Part shown: positions 37,370 to 51,383 of the stretch, piece after piece
How the letters are laid out: every line of letters starts with the position of its first letter
Numbering within the stretch: the first letter of the stretch is position 1
Origin: Aptenodytes patagonicus
Lineage: Eukaryota; Chordata; Aves; Sphenisciformes; Spheniscidae
Direction: 5' to 3'
Assembly (NCBI RefSeq): GCF_965638725.1
Contig: NC_134951.1
Location: forward strand, 73,845,068 to 73,909,067
DNA: 64,000 nucleotides
Notes under the pieces: generated by a model
What the model was told of the DNA's origin: nothing
The model's input: the letters and a program-made list of their open reading frames with translations, nothing else
The model's database searches: none
Made by a program: the position numbers and the translations under genes

Positions 37370-37575
37370 ATAGCCCCTTTAATGCTCTGAGCAATCTTTA
37401 GTGCATCTAGCCTTACAATATCATCTATTTTCCCTATTCTATAGACGAGAAACTGAGGCGCAGGGAGATCAAGTGGATTCCCCCTGTTTACCCAGGAAAT
37501 CTCCAGTGGAGATTTGAATTTACCCTGGATGTCCCAAGTACTTTTCAATTGCACTAACAATTGTCTGCATTTCCC
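37370..37575 (-). repeat. MIR-type SINE remnant, reverse orientation
   Basis: The plus strand reads 'ctatagacgagaaactgagg', 'cgcagggagatcaagtgga', 'ggagatttgaatttaccctg' and 'gatgtcccaagtac'. This follows the reverse complement of MIR ('tttacagatgagaaactgag', 'gcacagagaggttaagtga', 'gggatttgaacccaggtc', 'tgactccaaagcc'). The similarity is good for such an old element. Ends approximate. Confidence 0.75.
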
Positions 37576-40500
37576 TTCAACACCCTGCTGCACCCACTGT
37601 CTCCTCCTCTTGAATCAAGATAAACTGAAGAAGAGATGCTACCTCTCCCTTTCTTCTTAGTCCTTCCTCTCATTTCTCAAGAGGATTTTCATTGAGGGAG
37701 GTTTTTTTGGGATGACTGAGAAGGGTTTGCGGTGGCAATCCAAATTCTAGTCTTTTCCGACTCTTTTTTTTTCCCCCTAAGGCTGACATACAGTATTATT
37801 TCCACAACATTTCCAGATGTTTTGATAAAAGCAAATAATTAAAATGAAAATAGATCTTTATAAACAGATGGAGGAAACCCCCTTTTCTGTAGGAGTCCTA
37901 AGTGAGTCCTTTAAGATCTAGGCAGATGGGCCCTTTTTGGATGGTAACTCCTGCTGCCTTCTACTGATGGAAACTCTACCCTTTCAAGAAAGAGTCACTT
38001 GGAAAAGTGACTTGGGAGCTTCTCCAGGATAATAATTAGACACAGGCAACTCCTGGGAAGTCAAGTATTTTTCAGTGGCTGTTGCAGGGATTCTGATGCA
38101 TAGCAGCTCCATATTTACTGAACCTTCTGTCTTTGGTCTATATGTTATCAAATATCTTTTGGTTGCTCATCACTCTTGCTTTATTTTCTTTAATGTTCCA
38201 CTTAATAAAAAAAAGGGTTATAATCATAAAATGGCAGTATTTAGGAATGATGGAAAACCAATTAGACAAGATTGAGCAAAGAGCAGAAGCTTGTCTGAAA
38301 GTTTATCTCACCATTTGTATACAAACGTGTGTGATGTATATATAAATCAAGTATTACCTAAAATAGCTACATCATCTGGGGGAAAGAGATTTGGGAGTTT
38401 TTAGGTTTGTTAGTTAGATTTGATTACTATTTTTAGCATGTAAAACTGTGCTGAAATTTGTGGTCTAAAAAAACTCTTAAAGCCAAATCCTTAGATGAGA
38501 GAAATCTGCTTAGTTCCATGGAGGACCTGCTTAGCATTTACCAGACTTATCATGTAATTGTATTTTAAAAAGAGAAATTACATCAGCAATAGAAATATAG
38601 TTTCACTGTGGAAAAAAAAGAAAAATAATAAAAGAGTTGGTTTAGGGCTTGCGTATTATATCAGAAAAGGAAACTTCTACTGACTCATGAGTTCTGCCTC
38701 ACGAATCATTGGGTCTGCAAAATCTCCCTTGTGCATTACAGCTCATGTTCCTGTAGATGAGTTCAGAAACTCTGCCTTTGATCCCATAGCCGTATCACAT
38801 TGATCCATGAGTTTTTAGAGCTTATAGAGCAGCTTGATGGAGCACTACCATTCAGCAGCTAGCAGAACAGCTTTTCCGACTTCCACAAAAGAGAGAACAG
38901 AAGAAATGTCAAGAAACTGTATATGAAGAGCAAAAAATACAAATAATAAGTGATAAGCTAACCTGCCCATCTCTAATCCTTTAATGGCAAGATTAGAATA
39001 ATCTCCAGTTTATGCTTTCAGTACCCTGTTGCCTTGCTTGGTCCCACTCTCCAATAAACATTCATATTGCTCAATATCGCCTGGTTGGAAAAAATGGATG
39101 GGGTCACTTGCTGAAACTTGTCCCAGCTTCACTCTCTTTGCAGCTATCTCTGAATGCTTCTCAGGAGAAACAAGGAGAAAACCATCAGTTCATTCTTTTA
39201 GGTAAGTTTTATTTCAAAAGCACAGTCCCTGTTCCATCATACCTTTAGCTTGAGTCTGTTCTGCAGACTCAGAAATGTGATGGTAAACAGAATAAAACAC
39301 AGACAAGTATTTTGCAATTGAAAACTCATGACTTGCCTCCTGCAGCAGAAACATTCAGCAGAAGAGTGCTTGTCTCCTCAGTTCCTAGGCTGTGAGGGGG
39401 TCACGCAGGTAGAAAAGGGGAGCCTTCGTTTCCACTCTCACCCTTCTTGAGCCCTGCTTTCAGGTCACAAGTGTGGATCCTCAGAGCAGAGTCATTAACC
39501 GGAGTAAACTCCTGCAACAAGTAAATCATATTAACAAATATGCCTACTATCTACAACATTTGTACAAGTCCCTCCTGTTCCAGGTGGTACCTTTGCATTA
39601 TGACTGTGTGGGTTAACAATTTTCAAAACCAGTTTTCAAAATCACTGGAACATTTGGATTATGCCCATGACTCCCAACCACTCTTCCATCTCTTGCATTA
39701 GTGTATCCTGACATGTCATTAACACAGACACGCTTGACTAAAACTTCCCAGTGGATACCATGATGAGCAAAAGGCGTGCAGCAGAGCTGCTGACTCCAGT
39801 GGTACTCCCAAGGGACTTTTCCCCTTGTCTATCATGTCATCTAGGAAAACTCTTCTTGCTTGTACTTTAGGTCAATGTTTTCATACCCGCTGCTCCCTCA
39901 CCCCGAAGTGCAATCTCAGCTTCTCTCAGACTCCGAAACAGTTTGGGATAGACATTTTGTTCTCCAGGTGTTTATGCTGTTTGGTATGTGCTTGAACTAC
40001 TGCTTCATGTCCATCTGGTTTATGGTATGCGGCTGTCCTAGAAGTGTCAGTCCAAATTCCTTCTCGTTCTTTAGCATGGACATGATGTTTTTGCCATCCC
40101 CCTCTCAATATCAGACATGTGTATTCTGCACTCATTCCCCAGGAAGATCTGTGACTACGCAAGCTTCAACAGCAGCTTTAATATTTCTGTTTTTCTTTCA
40201 AAGCAGTCTCCTTTTAATGCTTCACCTAACTTGTTTAAATAATTTAATTCACCTTAAAACCCAGAAAATCACATGGTAATACAAAGCTTGTCAGGAGGCA
40301 GAGTAGTTTCCAGTTTGGTCATGTTGGGTATTCTTTGTTTTTAACAAACTATCTGAAATATGTCCTATTCCTACCAGCACTGTTATAATCTTCAATCTTC
40401 AGCAAAGGATCAGGTGACACTTTCATCACTGGAAATGTGTTGCTCCTCCTGCAGCTGCCCCAGCCCATTCCTCTCTCTGCAAATCTAAAATAACCTCTGT

Positions 40501-41864
40501 ATATGTCAAGAATGTATGTCTTTAAGATGCCAAGCATTCAGACTCGGCTTCTCACCCATTTTCAGCAAACTCTTTGCTTCACAGAGTTTCAAGGTTTTCT
40601 ACATAAATTCACTTGTCTATACAAAAATGGATTTTCTGTGGTGAACCTTTGAAAAATCACATTATTTTTCACAATATTCCAACATATGTAAGTTTCTCTA
40701 AGCTAGTATCTAATTATCTAAACAGATATTAAGAACTGCCTTTCAAACCTGCGTCCCTACATTTTTGTCGTGCTTTTGGGCCTGTCACCTGTACTATATG
40801 ATACCTTATAAATGTCCTTTTGCCTCTAGCTGTACAAAAGGAATACAAAATGGAAATAACCTCCAGAATCCCTTCAGATTACCTGTTAAAAGTAAAACCC
40901 ATGCAACACCACAGTGGAGCTCAAAAGTTAGAAGGAAAGCCTGAGAGCAAACATGCCTGGGGCACCTTATCTTACTCTGATTCACTGTTGACACTCACCT
41001 CATGGAGTTTGGCTGCAAGTTCATCAGAAGCTCAGGGAATCCAACAAACTAATGATGCTAATGGCTAGGAGCATATTTCCACATGCAGCCGAGCTGTTAA
41101 AAGTCCCTTTGCCTTCCTACCTACTTCCTATACTGACTGCAAAAAACCCATGAAGTATCAGAGAATTTAGTCCATTTATAGATTTGTAACTGTATGATTG
41201 GAATCTTTTATGGGGTGTATACCATAACACCTGTGCTGAAAGGACTGGGATACGTCTCCAATTTTGCATAGATCCTTTTCCCTGTGTATAGTACAAGATC
41301 CTGGTTTTAGACTGGGTGGCCAAATCTTTTTTGTGTTCCCCCGTGAACATTGCTACTATTGCGCTGTCTGGAAGCTTGTGAGAGCAGACATATCATCTCA
41401 GGATATAGAAAAACCCACGTCAGTTGGGCTGGAAGGCACATCTTAAGATGCTAATTATGCCAGGATAACTTTATCCCTTGAACTGACCTAATCATCACAA
41501 GTTCTTTATTTACCAAGCTGAAAAAAGCAACCATCTAAAAGCTAGGGCAGAAACAAGCTAAAAATGCTTCAGTCTCAAGCAATTACCACTATTGTCTTCA
41601 TGGAAAAAGAGCTGAGAAAGGTTTTCTAAAACTGTCCATGTGTATAAAGGGCATAGTGTAACGTGCTGTCTCTTAGCACTACTCTAAGCCTAATGTACGT
41701 TATTATGGCTGTGAAAATCTATATTCACATTTAGTTTCCGTGAAGAAGCCATACAGAAGAAAGTATCAACCTGTTAGTTTACCATCCCTAATAAATTATA
41801 TAATTTGGACTTAACTGTTTTCGGTATTAGTTATGGAAGAATTTTTGTAGTGTTCATGGACAAG

Positions 41865-41935
41865 AGAGATACAGTTCCAACCTAGTTTATCATTTAGTTC
41901 AACTCCCCAGGTCACTGGAACGAACAATCAACTCC
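41865..41935 (-). repeat. Degenerate CR1 3' end, reverse orientation
   Basis: The plus-strand phrase 'gttccaacctagtttatcat' followed by 'ttagttcaactcccc' matches the reverse-complement CR1 terminus ('ggttggaagggaccttaaagatcatctagttccaacccccc'). The octamer tail is lost. Short and diverged. Confidence 0.5.
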
Positions 41936-43934
41936 TATAACTTGTTTAATTGGCTTCTTGGCCAATACATCAATGGCTTATTATCCTTTTTGTCCTACAT
42001 GAAGCTTTAAGAACATTCCAGTGAACGTAGCACCGAAGTCAATATATTCCACTTCATTAAGTACACATAAATAGATTCAGTACTAGTAGGATTCTAAGGG
42101 ATTTTGGGAGGTGAAGATCATCACAAAGATAAAAGAGATTAATAGGCACAGCAACAACTTTGATAGCCATCATATGTGCTGTCATCATGTATGTGTATAA
42201 TTATATTCTGCAATTTGTTTGAGTTTTTTAATTTGACAGATGAATGAAAGTGCTTTTGGTAGAAACAAATGAAACATTCAGCACCGGTGCTAATACAACT
42301 AATGTAGTATTCTCATTTCTATTGAATGTTAATACTAAAATGTTGCTAACTGTTGAACCTAAGCAATGAACTTTAGCACCTTGAACTTTGCTAAACTTTG
42401 TGCTCAAATTGTAACAAAGCATGAATTTATAAATTATTGATCTAGATTTGAATCTTGCTCCTGGTGACTCTGTCCATCATGCAGTTACATCGAAAGCTGC
42501 ACAGTAAAAAAACCTGTATAACTCTTTCCCAGCATGCAACTAGAGGATTTTTTATTACTATTTCATGGTAGTAGATAATTATTTTGTACAAGCTCTAAGT
42601 ACAATTCCATCTCTCCAAGTCACAGATAATTTTTTATCTTACCTGAGACTTTTCTGGTTTAATCGAAAAATATTCCATAGATGTGGAATCACACAATGTC
42701 ACAATAGAAAATTACGTCACACAACACTGGGTGTGGAAAGGGCAGCAAAGTTCATCTGTCGCAGGTATTCTTCCTTGCTCTTGTTTCGAGAGATGGTCTC
42801 TGGTTGCTTCTAGCAGCATCAGCTCAGGTGGGAGAATTTCCACATGGAGTTTTCCAGAATGATTAGAAGTTCATACACAAAGGGGACTTCATTGTCTGTT
42901 GACGTTACTCAGTGAGTGTTGCCATTTTGAACACTGGTTTCAAAGGCCTTCAGAGTGAAGGGGTAACAGAACAGTTGGCTCAAGGATGCTTACCCTTCTC
43001 TCAGATCTTGGAACAAATATGTTGAATAGTATAGCTATGCTTTTTAGGACAGTGGTAGCATAGACTGAAGCTGAATCCATAGCCCTGTCTTGGCCTCTGT
43101 TCCCTTGCGCACAATGCTCCATCCAGAGTTTTATGGCTCAGAAAGCTCATCCTCAGCACAACTTGTGGCCCGGGTGTCTGTGATTGAGCAAGGTCAAGGA
43201 TCAGCCTCTCCCAAGAAGCAACAAGGGCTGCATCTCCCAACTTGACTGACAACTGTCTGGCTAGGAAAAACTTACTGGTTGGCAGCTTGGAAGCTGAAGA
43301 GCTTATTAATGTTCAGTGTAGTCATATTTTACTCCTAGCTACCTACTATGTACACTACCCAGTAAATAACTGTGTGTACTCATAAGGTTGCATACAATTC
43401 TGCTTGCAGAGTTTGTGCACACAGTAAAAGATAACTGAACAAAAGTGTCCTAATAGTGAAAAGGTTACAAGGTCACTCAGCAATGCATGTAATACACAAA
43501 TTTAAGAGTACAAAAGTAAGCCACAAACAGGAGTCACTAAACCAATTCCAGACTCCTTTCTGCCTTGTCCTCCAGACAGCTCCAGACGAAGCTGAACCCA
43601 AAGCGAGATCTCTCAGGATCTGTCAGAATATAACACATTTTGTCAATTCCTCATGCTGTCTAGAGGCAGTAGAGATTAGAGACAATATTTTTATAAGTCC
43701 GTAAGAGATTGTCCTGCTGGGGACAGTTTGTCTTCAGACAGTCTTGATTACAAGCGGGATCGCTGTAATGTTGGCCTCAACAGCCAGAGGAGACACTGGC
43801 TATCTGGTGCTAGAACTGTCTTTGCTCAGCTTTGCTTTCGAAACCCACCTCTAAAATGTCCCCCCAAATGGCGCCCAGAGGTGATCTTTAGCAGAGTGAC
43901 ACTCTAGAAAAACTTCTCTTTAGTCTTTCTCACT

Positions 43935-44085
43935 GTCATCCTATTTCATAGGTGCATCATCCAGAGAGATGAGATGATGCAAAAAACACCTCTGTCTGTG
44001 CTGGTTTTGTCAAACAACAGAAGTGCCGAGACTCAAACAAAGCTGTGATTCAGGAGTTCCTAACCCTGCTCTCACATCAAATAAT
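43935..44085 (-). repeat. Possible MIR-type SINE remnant, reverse orientation
   Basis: The order 'ctatttcataggtgcat', 'gagagatgagatgatgca', 'acaacagaagtgccgag' and 'gattcaggagttcctaaccc' resembles the reverse complement of MIR ('ttttacagatgggg', 'gagagattaagtgac', 'aggagtcctgactcc'). It is weaker than the copy at 37370. Confidence 0.4.
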
Positions 44086-47000
44086 AGAAAGGAATGGCCA
44101 AGCACTGATTCACCATGACCTTCGTTGTCAGCCCCTCATGTGTCTGCATAAGGACATAAGGATCACCCTTACATCCTCACCGAACATTTTACATGCTCAA
44201 AGAGTGACTGGGCAGGTGAGATGAGCAGAGTAGTCATCTGTTTTCACAGAGAGGAAACTTTAAACAAACAGAAATCACCTGGCAGATACAAATTATGTTC
44301 TTAAATTAGGCAGTAGAATGATGTAGTTTATGGAATTTTATTTTGATTCAGCAGAGTTATTAAATATATGAGTAATCTCACTGCAATCAATAATGGAGCA
44401 ATATAGATTAAATCATCAGTGGTCAGCCAGAGCATTTGGAGGGTTAAGGGTTAAGTGTGAACAATCTGTTTTGCTGGATTGGGCTTGTGTAGCAAGGCCC
44501 TCAGTTGTGTGTCTAGCACACCCCATTTGCAAATCTACCCCTAAAGAACACCAATATATAATACAGTATATTTCTTACTTTCTTTTGATTCACTGTTCTG
44601 TTGTACTGATAAATGAACGGTTAGCCTTGAAAGTTTTTGATCAGTAATGACTCAGATTTTGAGTACAATGTCAAGCTCAACAAGATTGTCTGAAACATTC
44701 TTGGTCTGTTTTTAAATCTTTGCAATGCCCAACACTGGAAGCAGCTTTTAAATCACCTAGCCATTCAATGTCTTACAGGTGCCTTGAAAGAAGCAGGAAC
44801 ACCTATTTATACCTCCATGAACCGAGTAAATGCACTTAAATGTACGTGATGCTATCTAGCCTTCAGTACCCATAAAAGGTCCGTGAGAAGGCATGCAGAT
44901 GCATGTGCTTTGTTATGGATTAGGGGTGACCGAATCAGGAGAGACCCTTTCAGGCATCTTTCAGGAACACTATGAGGGCATTAAACACCGTCACACTTTC
45001 ACTTACTTTACAAAGTCATGGTAAATCTGCCATTCTCTAACTTACTCGGATTAGTTGAAGCCTGTCTTAACCTACACTGAGCTTTCTCAGTCCCTGTTTC
45101 TCTCCTCAATATTTTTCGTTTTACTGGGGATATCTCTGGCCTAGAGCAGGTTCCCTGGGTTGGTAGAAGAGACGAAAATCTGCAAATGCTTAACTTTGGT
45201 GTCTTAGAGTTTAATTTTTTTTAGCTAATACATTTCAAACATGGTTAAATGATGTGGGAACATATTTAATGTTCAATTTCCTTTTCAGAAGTGATTCAAT
45301 GCCTAGAAGCCTTTGGACACTTTGAAAGATTTTATTTAGTGTATATACAAGCACCAAAAAATATGTTTTTTGAGCATGCAGGAATTTTTACAGGAGTCAG
45401 TTTTATGTTACCCAAAATGTTCAAAAATATCTGCATCATGAATTAGTGCCTTGTAGAGTTATAAGAGCAAGGCAATTCAAAGTTTTACTAAATGAGGTCT
45501 GTCATTTAGTTCTGACAAAAAGATGTCTGTATCTTTCCATGACATCTGCCCAAGGGATTACAGAAAAAAAAGAAAATAAATCACTGCTTTGATGCTGGCA
45601 AACTAGTGCTGGAGAGCTTATCACACGCAACCCAATCAATTCCTCAAAGTGATTCTCTGGGTAACAGTCATCTTCTCTGTTACTTGGCAGAACAACAAAA
45701 GAATGGGATAGAGTGAAGACCTGTGTATTTTTATCATCACACTTATCCACAGAGAGAGAGAGAGATGGAACTTACTATGGAACTAAATAGAAAAGCACTA
45801 AATGTGAAAAAAAAATCTACAATCCCTCAAGAAAAGGTTTAAAGGGAATTCTTCCCTCCTACAAAAATAACTTTAAAAGATCACCAGGATATACAGCACA
45901 GGAACAGAGCATAGGTCTCCTCCTTGCCTCTCCAGTGTGCTTCAACTCAAGCTCTAGACTGGTCAGTCTAGAGGCTGAAGATTCATCCCGTTTCAGTGCA
46001 CAGCTAATTATCGGGAACTTCTCCATACGTGTCCAAAGCAATGCAAATTACTGCCAGCTGTGATTTGTGCTCTTGTCAAGTTGGAACAAGAGAGCAGCAT
46101 CACCTTTCCTGTGTAGTCATCCATGTGCTGCCGTAAAATAAAACAGATCGATATTGATGCAGGTCCACCCTGAACTAGATATGAATAATTTTGCATTCCA
46201 GTGCCTTTCCATACTGTCCCTAGTCATAGGCGCGTCAGACAGTTATGTCCTAAATCAGCAAATCTAATTTCCTGCTATCGCACTCCCATCACTCTGCATA
46301 ATCCCTTTTATGATGAAGCTACTCTTGTTTAAAAGAACTCCTTGCTCTAAAATAGTGCAACTGCTCTTTCACAGCCCTCAGCACACAGTCACTTGATTCT
46401 GCTGCTAAATAAATGGAAACATGTCTCTGATGAAGAATGTCACCGGGAAAGCAGACAGGAAACATGTTTACAGAAATAGCTCTGCGATCCAGTCCATGCC
46501 CATCAGACACTGCCATCCTTATGCAGTAACATCATCAGAAATCTGATGGAACCAAAAGCTTCCACAGAAGTTAAAAGGAGAAACGAGACATGCAAACCAG
46601 ACTTCTCTCCCAAGTTGCTTCCTGAGGCTGCAAAATGTCTGGGGGCAAAAGCATGGAATAATGCACAGCCCCCACCAGCGAGGCCCGAGATCCTCAATGG
46701 AGTCACTGGTGCTGCTGCTACAGTGTGAGGCAGAAAATCAAGCTGAAAAAGTCTCCCCTTTTTTGCCCTGTGTGCTTCAAGAAGAGCTGCTGGCAGCAGT
46801 AGCTCAGTTGTTGACTGCTGCAGTATTTTTCTCAAAACTCTCTAGCTGGATGAAAAATACCGAGTCAATTATGGTCACTATTAATATTCCACTGAAAAAG
46901 AGATTAGGATCATGTCATCTTTCTCAGCATTCAAAAAGGTAAGTAAATAATTCCTCACAAAGTCGTACAGAAACTCCAAACACTCAACCCCTTTGAAAAC

Positions 47001-50000
47001 TCACTTTTATTAAGAGACCCAAATGAAGATATAGGTATTTTACCTGAGTTTTAAAACACTTGGTAAGGCTGATTTCTAGAATTCTGTTCTCTGCTTTGTG
47101 AAGTTATATCAATGCTGTTTTCCTTAATCTGCTCTGGACTTGGTGGAGGTAAATTTCCAATTAGTGTTTTCTTTCTTTTTTTTCCAGAAGCTGTACTGCA
47201 TCATAGACATCACCTAATTTTATCAAGTGCCTATAGGTCAGGGATCTGGCATGTGTCATTTCACCTCTGAGAGGATATTTCCAGTAAATGTAGTTTTCAG
47301 TTTATACTTAAGAATGGATGTTGAGATGACTCAAAAACTTCATGGTAAATTGCAAGTGAACTTTAAAAATTTGATTTGGCAAAGATAGATAGCGCATGTT
47401 CAGTGTGTTACAGTATGATAATCAGTAGCTGTCTGAAGAGGTGATCAGCAGTTCTTCAGTAGGGAAAGGTCAAGGAATATAGCACGAGCTACTTCTGTAA
47501 GTATGCTGGAGCATAACTATTCTCAGACAGAGAGCTGTCAAGTTTTGTCTTCCGTATGAAACCAGAACTGGAGCAATTGTTTTTGTGTACATGGACAATA
47601 ATGGAACAGTGTTTCTCTTTATGAAGAGGAGAAGTAGCTCTGCTCACTTCAGGACAAGGTGTCAGGATATCTGGAGGTTGATCAAAGCTCTGCCTATCAC
47701 TCCCTGTGTGATTCTGGGAGCACACTTTAATCACTGCCGCTCACTGTGAAAATGTATTACATGCAAAATTATTGTGAAGCTTAATTTATTGCTTGTGAAT
47801 GCTTCAAAATCTTGAAATCTGCAGTAATATATATTTTTTTAATCCATCTCTTCTTCCCAGTATTTTAAATTGAAATAAAAGACTAGAACAGACCATTACA
47901 ATGGGCAAGTATAATCTTTTGCATATCAAACACCTGATGATTCCTGAATCCCGAATCGGGGGTTGATCCTGTGCAATGTGCTTTGGTCCTAATGCAATAA
48001 AATGTGCATGAGTCCATTTAAGCATGAACCTTATAGTGACTGCCCATGTGTTTAAAGCAAGCATTTGGTCAAACACTTTGTGGATTGAAGTCCAAGTACT
48101 TGGAAACCAGCGGATTTAAAAATCTGTAAGCACTGTTATTTGTGAGAGACGTTCTCACTTGTAATCCTTGGAAGGTGGTGTCATATGGCAAATTCTGATG
48201 CTGACTTCATGTAACATCTTCAGCTTTGGAGTGTCTCCTCACAGGAGCAGAGGAAGGATCAAGTCCTCATTTACACTTCCAGCTAGATCAGCTCGCATAA
48301 TTAAAGATGATACACTTCCCTTTAAAGTATCTGTTATAGACATCAACATGTTTAAGGAGAAACATGAGCTCGAGATTATAACATCTAACTTTATTTCACA
48401 TTCTGAAGCTTCCAGAGTGCTTGCAAAACATTAATTTCAGACATTGTTTAAACCAGTAGTTAGGTATCTGACAGCCATACTGATTATGCACCAAACAATC
48501 TGTGTTTTTAATCTCCCTAATCCAGGGGACATAAAAAAGTGTTTTGATATCCGATCCAGATTTCAGGAGGAAAAAAATACAGTACATTTAAGCTTCCCTT
48601 TCTACATTGTTTACTAAACATAGTGTAATACAAGTAATAATATGCTGTGGAAAGTTCTACTGTAATGTAATGTGCATTTACAATCCAGGAGTAAAAATTT
48701 ACTCATCTAGAATGATTTCACTCTCAAGGAACAAGCAGTTTTGGCCAGCTGGGTACACACTGTAGGCCAAGTTATCTCTTCAAACAGTCCACCAAACTCA
48801 ATAAGCAAAGCGAGCAGGCTTGAATTCTGCTTTTTGTAGGCACGTTAGAATAGGTAGCATCACCTATTCTAGAGCTAGGACACTGTGAACGCATGTGTGC
48901 ATGCAATAAAGTTCACCAGACTCAGTAAGACTCTAAATGAAAAAAATATTATTAATGAATGAAATAACACAACTTACTTTCTCCAGAGGACTATTGTTTT
49001 AAGTCCGTAGCCTGCGACCAGCCAAATGCAGTTTTGCAGTCTTTTCAGCCAGTCCTTGGTATACTAGAACCTATAGTGTGTGAAATGTAAACTTTGTAAA
49101 TGGTTGTTCTTCTAGCAATGACATATATCTCTCCAGAAAGGAAGATGTTGCACACTAAAAATAAAACAATGAAAGCCAGTCAGTAAATACATGCAAAGTA
49201 ATTTGCCTTTACAATAAGGAATACTTGTGGTTTACAGTAAGTAACGCTTGTAAGCTCAATGTTTGGAGTAATATTTGCAAATGGGGTGATATTGGGCTGG
49301 AAGATTGCAGTTCAGAGATCAATACCAGTGTTTCCTGAGGGATGCTGAGCTCGGCGAAGGGACGCATGCTGCCAGTCTCCAAAAGCCTGGAAAGTAAGAT
49401 TTGAAGCATTTTGCCCGTTCTCAAAGGCTGCTGAATCTTTGTCCCTCCCAGAAGACAGATGAGGGCTTCTTCTCTCTACAGAAGCACAGGACCAGCCCCC
49501 TCAGGATCAGGAGTCCTGCGGCTGGTGGTTGCCCAGCCCTTTTAGGAACAGCAGGCTTATTTGTAAGTGAGGAGTAGGACTGCTCCGCTACTTGTGGAAA
49601 TTCTTTACCCTTTATTTGAACATGAAATATTTAACAGGAAACTGATACAATAAGACTTAAATCAGGCCCCATTTGTCTGTGCTATTTCCAAATCCTGGAC
49701 TTCTCTCACGCCAGCGCAATTAGTCTTTACTAAGCCAGGGGTTAGCTTGACATGATACATGTATAAGAGTCAAGAATATATGTTAATCTCAACTAAATAT
49801 TCCATATTTATCTTCATATTCCACCTAATTTTACAATCCCAGTATTCAGCCATAGATGTCTAAACTCTTGCTTCAGTGAAAGACAAGATTTCAGTGAATA
49901 ATTTGCCAGGAAGAATGAAACGTTGGTACAATTTGAGAAAAACAATTTGAAATAAGGAAATGAGTAATCCCATAGCAAAACAGGAAACTTAATTAAAAAA

Positions 50001-50850
50001 ATAGTTGTCATTCGTGCTGCTTATCTTGATAACCAGAACTAGAAAAATGAAACATGAGGAGTTCTGCTCCCATACAGCCTTACTGGGTATTAAAATGTGA
50101 CTACCTGTTCTCCTGGCTGCAGACAGAAAATTCTTTATAATTGTTACCATGCATTTAGTATGTTGTTCGAAACTTCTCTCTGCATGAAGCTTCATATACT
50201 TCAATATTTTTCCCACGTTGTGGGGAATTATATATAAGCAACCCTAACATGGAGTCTTTTAAGATCCTCTACAATCAGCAGAACAGGATGCCTATGACCA
50301 CAGCCAGGAGTGTGACATTAAATACTCTACAAAGTCTAAGGTTCCTCAGACAGAAGCTGTTCTGTGGTTATAGGAAGAAGCTCAGTAATGGGAGGTATTC
50401 TCTGAAAATTTAATGTCCTTGGGAAAATACATAGAACCAGACTTTTTTTTTTTTAAAAAAAGAAACAGAATAGTGAAATTTGCAGAAATGTGTATATCAG
50501 TAATCCCTAACATGATCTGTTTCTTCAAGAAATGATCTGTTTTTTATGTGGCGGCATTTTCTTTCCTCTAAAGTAAAGATATAATGGTTATAATTAAAGA
50601 TACAACACTATAAATATGCAAGCATATGGCAGAGCAGTAAATTAGAGCCAGCAGTGCAAAGACAAGTGATCCCTTGGACAGTGGGATATTGCGCTCTAAG
50701 AAATCGCCGCTACCCGCCTCTTGGCAATGTATGTCCCCTCCGCAACGGCAACCCGAGACTTCTCAGAGATCTTCATCACGCACAGAAAATTGTTGAGATG
50801 ATTGAAGTTCATCCTAAAATGCACGTGCGTGTTTGCAGCAAGGACCTAGC

Positions 50851-51383
50851 TCAGGAGTCTGGGAAAGCTTTTATGATGGTTTCATAGGCAGGAGGGGGGG
50901 TTTGTGTGGAGTGGCAGATGCGGAGGCTGTTGTTAGACCAGTGGAATTCGGGTCGACTTAAGCTGTTGGTGGTGCTTCCCACAAGGGTTGTGGTGGTATT
51001 TGTGGGAGTGAGGGTGATCAGCTGACTGTTTGTCTCCACGGGGAGGGGAGGACATTGCAGGAAAGGGTGGAAGGTGGATGCGCGGAAGCTTGACTTCCTG
51101 GGGAAAGAGTTGGCTTGCTCCAAGGAGGTTTGCCGCTGGAAGGTGAGGCTGGCCAGGCTGAGGTTGCTCCGACGTTCGCAGCTGCTGTTGCGGTAAAATC
51201 CAGTCCTCCCGGTAGTGTGGCCATGGGAGGAGGGTCTGGACCGACGGCCGAAGGCTGAGGAGCTCCCCTGGGAAATGTGGGCACTAGCTCTGCGACGGGA
51301 CAAGCAAGTGAACAACGCCCAGATGATCCCTCCAATCACCAGTCCAACCACCATGGACACTGTGAAGGCTATTGTTATCTGCT
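50851..51383 (-). CDS. MYCT1: MYCT1 exon 2: transmembrane segment to stop
   Basis: The acceptor tttttgctgtatttcag|AGCAGATAAC opens the exon with two bases completing Glu. The frame then runs QITIAFTVSM.. through the membrane helix and the long cytoplasmic serine- and arginine-rich tail to TGA at 50851-50853. The exon has 533 nt: 2 plus 176 codons plus stop. The reading frame continues open a few codons upstream of the acceptor, but those are intronic. Compared with mammals the basic cluster is RRR instead of RRRR, and a short insertion (SAFGRR region) is present. Confidence 0.96.

Larger units (their letters stand above)
37576..50850. other. VIP-MYCT1 intergenic stretch
   Basis: No exon could be supported. 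The longest open frame outside the CpG island and the two genes is on the plus strand at 39860-40279 (139 codons). It is hydrophobic and Phe/Ser/Cys-rich, without any family I recognise and without codon character. A 110-codon minus-strand frame at 46503-46835 is likewise unrecognised. CR1-like and MIR-like remnants are listed separately. The last 1.3 kb may include the MYCT1 3'UTR: a minus-strand AATAAA lies at 49611-49616. Confidence 0.55.

Noticed and set aside
46503-46835. 110-codon minus-strand frame with an overlapping plus-strand frame
   Set aside because: No splice context or family resemblance. Both strands are open over a locally GC-richer patch, as expected by chance.
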